NCBI GenBank assembly: GCA_020024615.1
Contig: JAHHTP010000001.1
Coordinates: 1-64,000, forward strand
DNA: 64,000 nt
Reading direction: 5' to 3'
Source of the DNA: Oscillospiraceae bacterium
GTDB taxonomy: Bacteria; Bacillota; Clostridia; Oscillospirales; Ruminococcaceae
The notes under the pieces were generated by a model. That model searched no databases. It had not been told where the DNA came from and saw nothing but the letters and a program-made list of their open reading frames with translations. This document shows positions 50,192-58,752 of this stretch, piece after piece. Both the position numbers and the translations under genes were made by a program. The first letter of the stretch is position 1, and each line of letters begins with the position of its first letter.

Positions 50192-52024
50192 ATGTCTAAG
50201 CTGGATGATGTACTGGATCAGCTGAATAAAAGGCTAGGAAATTCGGTAGTGCAGAGAGCATCAGAACTGGTACATTCGATTGAAATACAGCTTGACAAAG
50301 AGGTACATAATGGGGAAAAGATTCCGCCGAAGCCGCCTGCTTCGAAGGCCCCTCCAACAACTTCTTGCTCTGATTTTTTTCATGTAAAACCAGTGAAACA
50401 ATATCAGCCGATTGATTTCAGAAAGCAGCAGGAACCGGCGTATCGTATCCATTATCAGACATTGCGGCAGATTGGACAACAGAATTATCAGAGTACCGTA
50501 GCCTATGGTTTTCCCAACCCAACACGCTTTTATGAGCAGGCAAAGTATATTCAAACGATTTCTGACGATTTCATTATTGATGATGAGAAAATCGAACCAT
50601 ATAATCAGTATTATATCAGCTATATGGATTTGTCCATTCGGCAGTTTCGTTGCTATGTTACCCTGCATCCAAAGTTTTTGCAGGGGGATTTTTCTGCCAT
50701 AATGGCGAATGGTTGGGGATATTTGGCACTTTATCTGTCGGAACTTGTCTGCAAAGCTGCAAAACCGAAGCTTTCCGCTCAGGAAACATTTGCCTTGCTG
50801 GAACAGATTCGGAATTATGTATACAGCCTTGATTTTGAAAATGCAGGTGAACAGAGCGTTGTAAAAAGCTACTTTGATGGCTGGCTGTTTGATTATACGC
50901 TTGTACACCAATTAAAGGAAGAAGCTGCACGCTATGACAGTAAAATGCGTCGGATTTGCAGTGATGAACAGAAGATTCTGTCAGCGCAAAAAGCATATCA
51001 GATAAAGGATTATGGGGAACTGATGCGTGTTTTTGACGCATATTGTCCGTATCATATCTGTTCTACGGCGGTATGCAAAAAAGAGCCATATCAGAAAATT
51101 TATCCGCAGCTGTTTGGTGTGGTGCTTGAGGCGTTGGAAGAGCAAATTTCATCTGGAAAAACAATGGAGGAACGCCTGTTTGGTCGCAGATATCCACGGC
51201 ATTTTCCGTTGTTTGAGAAACTGGAAATCGGTGTGATGGGATTGGATGATTTCACACTGGAACTACCGGATTCTTCTTTGTTTCGCTACCAAAATGGCAG
51301 GATGGACAAGTTCACCTATATCCAAATGAATACCGACTGGATTGCTTCGGTGTTGCGCTGTATGGATTATTATTTTCGTAAGGAAGCGGGAACAGTACAA
51401 TTAAAAACATCCGGCATGGCAAGTATATCACAGGAGCAGATCATTAAAAATGCGGTGCATGCATTTTGTGAACAGCATCATCTGACAGGCTATGAAAAAC
51501 GCCTGAAAGCACAGGCGAAAAAGCAGAAGGCACCTGCCAAAAAAGTAGGGCAATCTGATATATCACCACAGCCGATTCAGGTGTCGATTGATCACTCTAA
51601 ACTTGAAGGAATCCGCAAAGATGCGAGTGAATTGGAAGAACGGCTGCTATCGGTATATGAAACCGCAGAAGATGAGATTGTTCCAATTCAGCCAGTACCT
51701 GTCATACAGCCGCAGATTCCATCGGATATGGGAAAAGTCATGTCACTTCAGGTGGATAATGAATGGGTAGAACTGCTCCAGGCACTAACTGTTGCACAGA
51801 TAGAGTATCTGCGCAGATTGGTGTTTCATTTGGATGCAGCGTTGTACTTGGCTGAACAGTGCAAAGCGGTTGGAGAACTGCCACAGCTATTTTTGGAGCA
51901 GATCAATGAGGCGGCTCTGGAAGCGGTTGGGGATACTATCATGGAAACTGAGGGTGAAATCGAGATTTTTGAGGAGTATGCAGATGCCTTAAAAGCGGTG
52001 TTTGCGCAGGATAAGGAGAATTGA
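50192..52024 (+). CDS. TerB_N/TerB_C domain protein of a three-gene module
   Basis: Large protein of the TerB N-terminal-domain family. Residues about 120-240 match TerB_N: NQYYISYMDLSIRQFRCYVT, then GWGYLALYLSELVCKAA (family pattern: aromatic/YxxM, QxxxYxxWR, YxxLYxxE). A helical middle region follows. A Lys/Gln-rich linker lies near 440-460, and the C-terminal ~70 residues (WVELLQALTVAQIEYLRRLV) resemble TerB_C. No enzymatic motif is visible. TerB-domain proteins are thought to be metal-binding or membrane-linked sensors in Ter stress systems. It is separated by one base from the ATPase gene, so the products very probably form a complex. Confidence 0.8.
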   Translation: MSKLDDVLDQLNKRLGNSVVQRASELVHSIEIQLDKEVHNGEKIPPKPPASKAPPTTSCSDFFHVKPVKQYQPIDFRKQQEPAYRIHYQTLRQIGQQNYQSTVAYGFPNPTRFYEQAKYIQTISDDFIIDDEKIEPYNQYYISYMDLSIRQFRCYVTLHPKFLQGDFSAIMANGWGYLALYLSELVCKAAKPKLSAQETFALLEQIRNYVYSLDFENAGEQSVVKSYFDGWLFDYTLVHQLKEEAARYDSKMRRICSDEQKILSAQKAYQIKDYGELMRVFDAYCPYHICSTAVCKKEPYQKIYPQLFGVVLEALEEQISSGKTMEERLFGRRYPRHFPLFEKLEIGVMGLDDFTLELPDSSLFRYQNGRMDKFTYIQMNTDWIASVLRCMDYYFRKEAGTVQLKTSGMASISQEQIIKNAVHAFCEQHHLTGYEKRLKAQAKKQKAPAKKVGQSDISPQPIQVSIDHSKLEGIRKDASELEERLLSVYETAEDEIVPIQPVPVIQPQIPSDMGKVMSLQVDNEWVELLQALTVAQIEYLRRLVFHLDAALYLAEQCKAVGELPQLFLEQINEAALEAVGDTIMETEGEIEIFEEYADALKAVFAQDKEN

Positions 52025-52025
52025 T

Positions 52026-53330
52026 ATGGCAAAAATTCCAAAACGAATTGCATCTGTGCTGATGAATTCGCTCAAAGGTGGTGTTGTACCGCGTATCGGT
52101 TTGGAATATGTGACAGTAGGGCGCAAAGCAGAGATTGATGCATTATTGGATGATGTTGATATGATCGCAGAGGGTGGTGCCTCCTTTCGATTTATAGCTG
52201 GAAGATACGGTTCCGGTAAAAGTTTCCTGCTCCAGACCATCCGCAATTATGCAATGGAGCGTGGTTTTGCGGTGATGGATGCCGATCTTTCTCCAGAGCG
52301 CAGACTGGTTGGATCCAAAGGCCAGGGACTTGCAACATATCGGGAATTGATGAAAAATCTGTCGGTGCGTACAAAACCAGACGGTGGTGCGTTGCCATTG
52401 ATTCTGGAACGCTGGATTACCAGCATCAAAGCTGGGCTGATGCAGAATGGTGTTTCGCCGGATGCACCGGATTTTGATGCAAAGGTAGAACAGCAGATCT
52501 ATGCTGTAATCGGTCAGATGGAAGAACTGGTGCATGGATTTGATTTTGCAAAGGTCATTGCATTATATTGGCGTGGGGTACAGCAGGGAGCGGATGAACT
52601 GCGTTCTGGTGCCTTAAAATGGCTGCGCGGTGAGTATCAGACCAAAACCGAGGCAAAGGCAGAACTTGGTGTTAATGTGATTGTCAGCGATGATGACTGG
52701 TACGATTATGTCAAACTGTTTTCCGCGTTTCTGACCGCTGCCGGATACAAAGGCACGCTGCTGATGATTGATGAACTGGTCAATATCTACCGTGTGACAA
52801 ATCGGGTTACGCGACAGTACAATTATGAAAAGATGCTGACCATGTACAATGATATGATGCAGGGTAGGGTGTCTCATCTGGGCATTATTATGTGTGGAAC
52901 GGTGCAGTGTATTGAAGATACCAGACGAGGTGTGTTTAGCTACGATGCATTGCGTTCCCGTTTGGAAAAAGGCAGGTTTGCCGAGGATGGGATGTCCAAT
53001 ATGCTGGCACCGATTATTTCGTTAAATCCGTTAAGTCAGGAAGAATTGTTGATTTTAGTAGAGAAGCTGGATGATATCCATGCCGGATTGTATGGCACTG
53101 AGCCGACTCTGACGACCGATGATGACATCAAATTTCTGGAAGTGGAATTTTCCCGTGTTGGAGCAGGAACAAACATCACACCTCGTGAGATCATAAGAGA
53201 TTATATCGAACTGCTGGATATTGTGATGCAGAATCCAGGTGTAAAAGCCGGAGAGATCATTGAAAATCGTCTGCCACAGAGCAAGCCGGCGGAGGAAGAA
53301 GAAAGTGAATTTGCGGAGTTCATCTTCTAA
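52026..53330 (+). CDS. BrxC/BrxD-type (DUF2791) P-loop ATPase
   Basis: A 434-residue P-loop ATPase of the kind annotated as BREX ATP-binding BrxD or DUF2791. Walker A is AGRYGSGKSFLL (residues 58-69) and Walker B is LLMIDELVNIY with Asp249-Glu250. SLKGGVVPRIGLEYVTVGR near the N-terminus and ITPREIIRDYIELLD near the C-terminus, a likely winged-helix segment, are typical. The ATG at 52026 follows AAGGAGAATTGAT, one base after the previous stop. The Lhr-like helicase follows 15 bases on. BrxD and BrxHI helicase genes occur together in some BREX loci, but no pglX, pglZ or brxL is present here. Confidence 0.82.
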   Translation: MAKIPKRIASVLMNSLKGGVVPRIGLEYVTVGRKAEIDALLDDVDMIAEGGASFRFIAGRYGSGKSFLLQTIRNYAMERGFAVMDADLSPERRLVGSKGQGLATYRELMKNLSVRTKPDGGALPLILERWITSIKAGLMQNGVSPDAPDFDAKVEQQIYAVIGQMEELVHGFDFAKVIALYWRGVQQGADELRSGALKWLRGEYQTKTEAKAELGVNVIVSDDDWYDYVKLFSAFLTAAGYKGTLLMIDELVNIYRVTNRVTRQYNYEKMLTMYNDMMQGRVSHLGIIMCGTVQCIEDTRRGVFSYDALRSRLEKGRFAEDGMSNMLAPIISLNPLSQEELLILVEKLDDIHAGLYGTEPTLTTDDDIKFLEVEFSRVGAGTNITPREIIRDYIELLDIVMQNPGVKAGEIIENRLPQSKPAEEEESEFAEFIF

Positions 53331-53345
53331 AAGGAGTGGATAAAC

Positions 53346-55547
53346 ATGCCTGAAAATGCCCAGAATTGCTATTTTTCTCGTCTTGCACCCTATATTCAAG
53401 ATTTTATCTATCGCAAACGTTGGGAAAGTCTGCGCGAAATTCAGGTGAAGGCGATGCAGACGATATTGGATACCGATCACCATTTATTGATCTGTTCTGG
53501 AACAGCAAGTGGAAAAACCGAAGCAGCTCTCTTGCCGGCATTGACAAAGCTGTGGGAAAAGCCATCTGAATCGGTTGGGATTTTATATATCAGTCCGCTT
53601 AAGGCATTGATAAACGATCAGTTTTTTCGTGTGGAAGAAATGCTTATGGAAAGCGGAATACCGGTGACCAAGTGGCATGGCGATGTTAGTCAGAGTGTGA
53701 AAACCAAGCTGATTCGCAATCCGCAGGGGATTTTGCAGACAACCCCGGAATCTTTGCAGGCAATGCTGATGCGTAACCGTATGGGTGTGATGAAACTGTT
53801 TTCTGACCTGCGGTATATTATCATTGACGAAGTACATTATTTTATGTCTGACCCGCGTGGGACGCAGCTTTTATGTTTGTTGCAGCAGATTTCGCGGTTG
53901 ACTGATTGTGTTCCGGTACGAATTGGACTTTCTGCTACCATGTCGGATTATTCGGGGGCTGTAAATTGGCTGTGCAGCGGAACAGAACGGGAATGTGATG
54001 TACCGCAGTGTGCTGATGGTAGACGCAGCATTCGGCTTTCAATGCAGCATTTTTTAATCAAACCCAAGAGCAATAAAAAGGATTTCGAATACAGCGTCAA
54101 TTTGTATTTTGATGCGTTGTTTCGTGCTACCTATGCAAAACGCTGTTTGTTGTTTGCCAATTCAAAAGCGCAGGTCGAACAGAATATTGCACAGCTGAAA
54201 CGTATCGCGAAAAAGGTCAATGCACCGGATGTATACCATGTTCATCACGGCAGCATTTCGGCATCTTTGCGGGAACATGCGGAATATCTAATGAAGCAGC
54301 AGCCTGGACCGCTTGTTACTGGTGCGACAGTGACGCTGGAACTGGGAATTGATATCGGAAGTTTGGAGCGCATTGTGCAGACCGGCAGTCCGTTTTCGGT
54401 TTCGAGTTTTGTGCAGAGGATGGGGCGTACTGGGCGCAAAGACGGCAATAGCGAGATGTTTTTTCTGTTTGCCGAGGAAGAAAAGACCTTTGAATATGAG
54501 TTTTATAAAGCTATTTTCTGGGATATGGTCAAGTGCATTGCGCTCATACAGTTATATTTGGAAGAACGCTGGGTGGAGCCGGTTCCTAAAAATGACAAGC
54601 CATACGGCATTTTGTATCATCAGACAATGGCGTATTTGTATGTGCAGGGATGTGCATCATTACAGGAACTTGCATCTGAAGTTTTGGGTTTATCTCCGTT
54701 TGTAGGCATCACCAAAGCAGAATATGCAAAGCTGCTTGCTTTTATGGTAGAGGATAACCAGCTGGAAGTCGGCGAGGATAAACAGCTGCTTGTCGGGGAA
54801 GAAGGCCAGCGGGATACTGGAAACTTCCAGTTTTTTGCGGTGTTTGAAGCGGAACTGGAATTTTCCGTGAAATACAATTCTCAGGAAATAGGAACACTCG
54901 AACGACTATATCCAGTTGGACAGCGGTTTGCACTGGCAGGTAAGACATGGCAGGTGCTGGAAATTGACAAGCAAACACATGACATCTATGTTAATCCGGT
55001 GGATGTGCTTTCGACCAATACATGGGAAACACCGCTGGATATTCCACTGCATACGAAGATTGTGCGGCGGATGCGTCAGGTATTGTGGGAAGATACCGAT
55101 TATCGTTATTTGGCGGAATCGGCACAGCAGCGGCTATATGAGATGCGAGAGGTGGCGAGAAAGGCCGATTGTTTTGATCAGTTGATAGTGCCGCTTGCAC
55201 CAGATGTGTACGGGGTATTTCCTTGGCTTGGAACAGGCGCACTGCTTGCGTTATCCTATGCACTTAAGAGTATGGGAATCAACAACGAATTGTACCGCGG
55301 ATTTGAACTTCCGATTTTTCTGCTGATTGACCAATCTGTTTCGGTGGAAAAGTTAAATGATGCGTTGTATCGCTGTGCCTTTGACAAGCTGGATAAGTAC
55401 ACTTTTCCAGTGGAGGAAAACGCTTGTGTATTGGGAAAATTCAATTCACATGTGCCATCGGAGCTATTAAGACAACAATATATCGAAGATATTTTAGATG
55501 TGGAGGATATGCAAACACATTTACGGGGATTTTTTATAAAATCTTAG
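53346..55547 (+). CDS. Lhr-like DEAD/DEAH-box helicase
   Basis: Superfamily 2 helicase of the Lhr-like group (BrxHI-like). Motif I is SGTASGKTEA (residues 51-60), motif Ia is SPLKALIND, motif II is DEVH (161-164), motif III is SAT (196-198), and motif VI is QRMGRTGRKDG (357-367). After the helicase core the C-terminal ~330 residues show a winged-helix-like stretch and a beta-rich region (LERLYPVGQRFALAGKTWQV, residues about 520-540) resembling the Lhr core C-terminal domain. It has 733 residues, shorter than full Lhr (about 1500). AAAAGGAG precedes the ATG. It is the last gene of the module and presumably supplies the nucleic-acid unwinding activity. Confidence 0.9.
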   Translation: MPENAQNCYFSRLAPYIQDFIYRKRWESLREIQVKAMQTILDTDHHLLICSGTASGKTEAALLPALTKLWEKPSESVGILYISPLKALINDQFFRVEEMLMESGIPVTKWHGDVSQSVKTKLIRNPQGILQTTPESLQAMLMRNRMGVMKLFSDLRYIIIDEVHYFMSDPRGTQLLCLLQQISRLTDCVPVRIGLSATMSDYSGAVNWLCSGTERECDVPQCADGRRSIRLSMQHFLIKPKSNKKDFEYSVNLYFDALFRATYAKRCLLFANSKAQVEQNIAQLKRIAKKVNAPDVYHVHHGSISASLREHAEYLMKQQPGPLVTGATVTLELGIDIGSLERIVQTGSPFSVSSFVQRMGRTGRKDGNSEMFFLFAEEEKTFEYEFYKAIFWDMVKCIALIQLYLEERWVEPVPKNDKPYGILYHQTMAYLYVQGCASLQELASEVLGLSPFVGITKAEYAKLLAFMVEDNQLEVGEDKQLLVGEEGQRDTGNFQFFAVFEAELEFSVKYNSQEIGTLERLYPVGQRFALAGKTWQVLEIDKQTHDIYVNPVDVLSTNTWETPLDIPLHTKIVRRMRQVLWEDTDYRYLAESAQQRLYEMREVARKADCFDQLIVPLAPDVYGVFPWLGTGALLALSYALKSMGINNELYRGFELPIFLLIDQSVSVEKLNDALYRCAFDKLDKYTFPVEENACVLGKFNSHVPSELLRQQYIEDILDVEDMQTHLRGFFIKS

Positions 55548-55558
55548 CTGAAAGCGGC

Positions 55559-55587
55559 TTTACAAATGTTTGAAAACATGCTATAAT
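55559..55587 (+). promoter_or_regulatory. Distal promoter of the AraC-isomerase operon
   Basis: TTTACA (55559-55564), 17 bases, TATAAT (55582-55587) with TG upstream of the -10. The following stretch contains the short palindrome CTAATTAG, a possible operator. Confidence 0.78.
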
Positions 55588-55662
55588 AAAGCTAATTAGG
55601 ATAAAAACACAAAAGTTAACAACTAATCTATTAGAAAATGACACGAATTGCTGTGTAGAATA

Positions 55663-55671
55663 TGTTATAAT
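55663..55671 (+). promoter_or_regulatory. Proximal extended -10 promoter of the AraC gene
   Basis: TGTTATAAT at 55663-55671 is an extended -10 only 22 bases before the start codon; the matching -35 region is poor. Together with the distal promoter it suggests dual control. Confidence 0.6.
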
Positions 55672-55692
55672 AAAAGATAAGGGGGGGTGTCA

Positions 55693-56610
55693 GTGAACGA
55701 TAAGCAGTTTTATGGTAAAAGTTTTGAATTTGACAATGATTTTTTTGCCAAACAGAAACAATTTGGTTTTGTTAAACTGTATCAGTTGGGAGAAGTCTGC
55801 TTTGAGAACGGACACGAAGTGGAACAGCATCGTCAGGTATGCCACGAAATCACCTATATCATTGCTGGTAAAGCGAAAGTGAATGCGGGTGGGGCGTCCT
55901 TCCCAGTTTCACAAGGCGATATTATTATCAATTCCAAGGGGCAGACCCATTCCATTTCGGTTGATCCAGAAACAAAGCTGCGATATTTTTATATCGGGTT
56001 TGATCTGGATATGGAAAGACATAATGAACTTACCTCCCGTTTGCAGGGGTTTTACGAGGATAAATTCAACAATCGGGCGGTCAAGGACGAATATAATATC
56101 ATGGTATTCTTCGTAAGACTACTTGACGAGATGTACAACGGTATGGAATTTTCGGAAATTCTGATTCAGAATTATATCGAACAGATACTGATTATGGTTT
56201 ATCGCGCTTTTCATGATCGCAAGCCAGTACATCTGGAGGCAAGTCCGTCGGCTGTGTCGGTCGGAGATACCACTTATCTGATGATTCGCTATATTGAAGA
56301 TCATATTTTAACCATCAGCAATCTGACCGAGATCAGCGATCATCTGGGATATAGTTATAATTATCTTTCCCATCTGTTTAAGCGCAAAATGGGTATTTCG
56401 ATTCAAACTTATCTGAACTACAAAAAAATTGCCAAAGCAATTGAATTGATTGATAGCGGCAGAATGAGTATCACAGACATTTCAGCAGCTTTAAATTATC
56501 AGACAGTACAAGCTTTTTCAAAATCTTTCAAGAAGGTTATGAATATCTCACCAACCGATTATAAAAAGTCGGTAAAGGCATATTCTGGATCAGAAAAGCG
56601 CGGTGTCTGA
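55693..56610 (+). CDS. AraC-family transcriptional regulator with cupin-type sensor domain
   Basis: An N-terminal cupin-like sensor (GHEVEQHRQVCHEITYIIAG followed by PVSQGDIIINSKGQTHSI) is followed by a C-terminal double helix-turn-helix (YIEDHILTISNLTEISDHLG, then YSYNYLSHLFKRKMGISIQTY and ITDISAALNYQTVQAFSKSF). The GTG at 55693 is preferred because the G-rich Shine-Dalgarno (AAGGGGGGG) lies six bases upstream; a GTG at 55687 overlaps it. Length is 305. It is 26 bases ahead of a sugar-isomerase-like gene, its likely target, and probably senses a sugar or sugar phosphate. Confidence 0.93.
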   Translation: MNDKQFYGKSFEFDNDFFAKQKQFGFVKLYQLGEVCFENGHEVEQHRQVCHEITYIIAGKAKVNAGGASFPVSQGDIIINSKGQTHSISVDPETKLRYFYIGFDLDMERHNELTSRLQGFYEDKFNNRAVKDEYNIMVFFVRLLDEMYNGMEFSEILIQNYIEQILIMVYRAFHDRKPVHLEASPSAVSVGDTTYLMIRYIEDHILTISNLTEISDHLGYSYNYLSHLFKRKMGISIQTYLNYKKIAKAIELIDSGRMSITDISAALNYQTVQAFSKSFKKVMNISPTDYKKSVKAYSGSEKRGV

Positions 56611-56636
56611 ATTAAAATGATAAAGGAGAAATTTGT

Positions 56637-57497
56637 ATGAAACAGTTTCCAATTGGCGTTATTGCAGACAGCTTCCGTCTGCCATTTAAAGAATCCATCT
56701 TAAAATCCGCAGAGATCGGTGCGCAGGGCGTTCAGCTTTATGCGGTTGAGGGTGAACTGGATCCGGCAAACATGACTGCAGAAAAACGCGTTGAGGCAAG
56801 AAAATTGATTGAGGGAAACGGTCTGCAAATCACAGCACTTTGTGGTGATTTGGGTGGACATGGCTTCCAGATTGCTGCACAAAATCCAGCAAAAATTGAA
56901 AAATCCAAACGAATTGTAGATCTGGCTTTGGATATGGGTACCAACATTATCACAACGCATATCAGTGTCATTCCAGAGGATATCACCTGTGACAGATATA
57001 AAGTTATGCAGGAGGCTTGTAACGAGCTTGCTGCATATGCAAATAAATATAACTGTTTCTTTGCAATTGAAACCGGTCCGGAACCGTCTGAGCGTTTAAA
57101 GACATTTTTGGATTCGCTGGATTCTAAAGGAGTTGCAGTCAATATGGACCCGGCAAACCTCGTTATGGTAATCGGTGAAGATCCGGTGCAGGCAGTTTAT
57201 AATTTGAAAGATTATATCGTCCATACACATGCGAAAGATGGTATTCAGATTGCTCCAATCGGCGCAGATACCGTATATGATTTCTTTGCTGAAGGTGGTA
57301 TTGGTGACTTAAGACTGGATCAGTGCTTTAAGGAAGTGCCGCTTGGACAAGGTCATGTTGATTTTGCCAAATATTTAAAGGCTTTGGAAGATATTGGCTA
57401 TAACGGCTTCCTGACCATTGAGCGCGAGGCTGGTCCGACTCCGGAGGATGATATTCGTCTGGCAATGAATTTCTTAAAAGAGGTTATGAGCAAATAA
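56637..57497 (+). CDS. Sugar phosphate isomerase/epimerase-like TIM barrel protein
   Basis: Xylose-isomerase-like TIM barrel of the AP-endonuclease-2 family, which covers sugar (phosphate) isomerases, epimerases and dehydratases. Metal ligands are expected in CFFAIETGPEP, VAVNMDPANLV, IVHTHAKDG and FLTIEREAGP (Glu, Asp, His, Glu). It is 286 residues with no signal peptide. AAAGGAG precedes the ATG at 56637. It forms an operon with the AraC regulator and ends with a terminator. The exact substrate is unknown; pentose or hexose, ulosonate or inositol-type compounds are all possible. Confidence 0.9.
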   Translation: MKQFPIGVIADSFRLPFKESILKSAEIGAQGVQLYAVEGELDPANMTAEKRVEARKLIEGNGLQITALCGDLGGHGFQIAAQNPAKIEKSKRIVDLALDMGTNIITTHISVIPEDITCDRYKVMQEACNELAAYANKYNCFFAIETGPEPSERLKTFLDSLDSKGVAVNMDPANLVMVIGEDPVQAVYNLKDYIVHTHAKDGIQIAPIGADTVYDFFAEGGIGDLRLDQCFKEVPLGQGHVDFAKYLKALEDIGYNGFLTIEREAGPTPEDDIRLAMNFLKEVMSK

Positions 57498-57512
57498 CGA
57501 TATCTGTAATTT

Positions 57513-57547
57513 AGGGATGAATTTTTGATTCATCCCTCTTGTTTTTT
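57513..57547 (+). terminator. Terminator of the AraC-isomerase operon
   Basis: A perfect 10-bp stem (AGGGATGAAT 57513-57522 with ATTCATCCCT 57528-57537) with a five-base loop, followed by CTTGTTTTTTG. Confidence 0.92.
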
Positions 57548-57567
57548 GTTTGGTAATCCGCTATAAT
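57539..57567 (+). promoter_or_regulatory. Promoter of the aldo/keto reductase gene
   Basis: TTGTTT (57539-57544), 17 bases, TATAAT (57562-57567). Its -35 lies within the T-tract of the preceding terminator. Confidence 0.72.
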
Positions 57568-57627
57568 AAAGATATAAATGAAAACGGAATGTTGATTTTA
57601 GTACAAAGAATTCAGGAGGAAATAAAG

Positions 57628-58542
57628 ATGAAACAGATTGCCTATGGTGATATGTTTAACGCTCCAGCAATAGCACTTGGCTGCATGAGAATTTCCGGAA
57701 AGACCCGCGCAGAAGCAGAGCAGATCATTGCTGTTGCGATGGATGAGCAGATAAATTTTTTTGACCATGCTGATATATATGGAAAAGGGGAATCCGAACG
57801 GATTTTTGGTCAGGCAGTTAAGGATAATGGGATTACGCGCGATAAGATTATTGTACAGGGAAAATGTGCCATTCATGATGGTATGTATGATTTTTCAAAA
57901 GAGCATATCCTATCTTCGGTAGATGGTATTTTAAAACGCCTGGATATGGATTACCTGGATACACTGTTGCTGCATCGTCCGGATACCTTGATGGAACCGG
58001 CAGAGGTTGCAGAGGCGTTTACTCGATTGCAGGCAGCTGGTAAAGTTCGATTTTTTGGCGTTTCCAACTGCAACGGCGGTCAAATTGCTTTATTGCAGAA
58101 ATATTGTAAACAGAAGATAGCCGCCAACCAATTACAGCTTTCTCTTGCCTTTACGCCAATGATTGACAGCGGATTTAATGTCAATATGCAGAACGAGGCT
58201 GCGGTGAATCGTGAGGCGGGTGTGCTGGAGTATTGCCGTTTGCATGACATCACCATTCAGGCGTGGTCGCCATTGCAGTATGGCTTTTTTGAAGGTTGTT
58301 TTATTGGAAGTGAAAAGTATCCACATCTTAATGAAAAGCTGAATGAACTGGCAGAAAAATATCATGTTACTGCTTCAGCAATTGCGATTGCATGGATTCT
58401 GCGTCATCCAGCAGATATCCAGCCGATTATCGGCAGCATGAATCCGCAGCGAATTCGTGATTTTGCAAGGGCTTCAGATGTTGTTCTGACTCGTGAAGAA
58501 TGGTATGAGCTTTATGTTTCTGCAGGAAACAAACTACCATAA
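57628..58542 (+). CDS. Aldo/keto reductase (YdhF-like)
   Basis: NAD(P)H-dependent oxidoreductase with the AKR barrel. The catalytic tetrad is Asp46 and Tyr51 (FFDHADIYGKGESE), Lys79 (IIVQGKCAI) and His116 (LLLHRPDTL). AIALGCMRISG near the N-terminus and IQPIIGSMNPQRIRD near the C-terminus, for cofactor binding, are typical of the E. coli YdhF group. The ATG at 57628 follows AGGAGGAAATAAAG; the frame runs 26 codons further 5' through the promoter. It has 304 residues. It follows the AraC-isomerase operon, but has its own promoter; a role in the same sugar pathway is possible. The substrate is unknown. Confidence 0.94.
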   Translation: MKQIAYGDMFNAPAIALGCMRISGKTRAEAEQIIAVAMDEQINFFDHADIYGKGESERIFGQAVKDNGITRDKIIVQGKCAIHDGMYDFSKEHILSSVDGILKRLDMDYLDTLLLHRPDTLMEPAEVAEAFTRLQAAGKVRFFGVSNCNGGQIALLQKYCKQKIAANQLQLSLAFTPMIDSGFNVNMQNEAAVNREAGVLEYCRLHDITIQAWSPLQYGFFEGCFIGSEKYPHLNEKLNELAEKYHVTASAIAIAWILRHPADIQPIIGSMNPQRIRDFARASDVVLTREEWYELYVSAGNKLP

Positions 58543-58558
58543 TATTAGAAAAATTGTT

Positions 58559-58597
58559 GCCGATTCTGGGTCGATGTTCAGAATCGGCGTTTTTTTA
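58559..58597 (+). terminator. Terminator of the aldo/keto reductase gene
   Basis: A perfect 10-bp stem (GCCGATTCTG 58559-58568 with CAGAATCGGC 58579-58588) followed by GTTTTTTTA. Confidence 0.93.
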
Positions 58598-58669
58598 TGA
58601 GATTTGTTTGATAAAAAAAGTCGATTTTTGATAAATTAGGGTTAAAATGTAAATTTCTATCAAATGAAC

Positions 58670-58698
58670 TTGTCTTGTCGCCCAACACATGATATAAT
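58670..58698 (+). promoter_or_regulatory. Promoter of the SGNH hydrolase gene
   Basis: TTGTCT (58670-58675), 17 bases, TATAAT (58693-58698), about 54 bases before the ATG. Confidence 0.75.
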
Positions 58699-58752
58699 AA
58701 AACATAATGGATTTTTATGTATCTTTATATTGTATATAAGGGGGAGAATAGA

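Noticed and set aside
50192..55547. Complete BREX defence system
   Set aside because: Only the BrxD-like ATPase and helicase resemble BREX parts; methyltransferase, PglZ-type phosphatase and BrxL are absent in the window, so it is reported as a different module.
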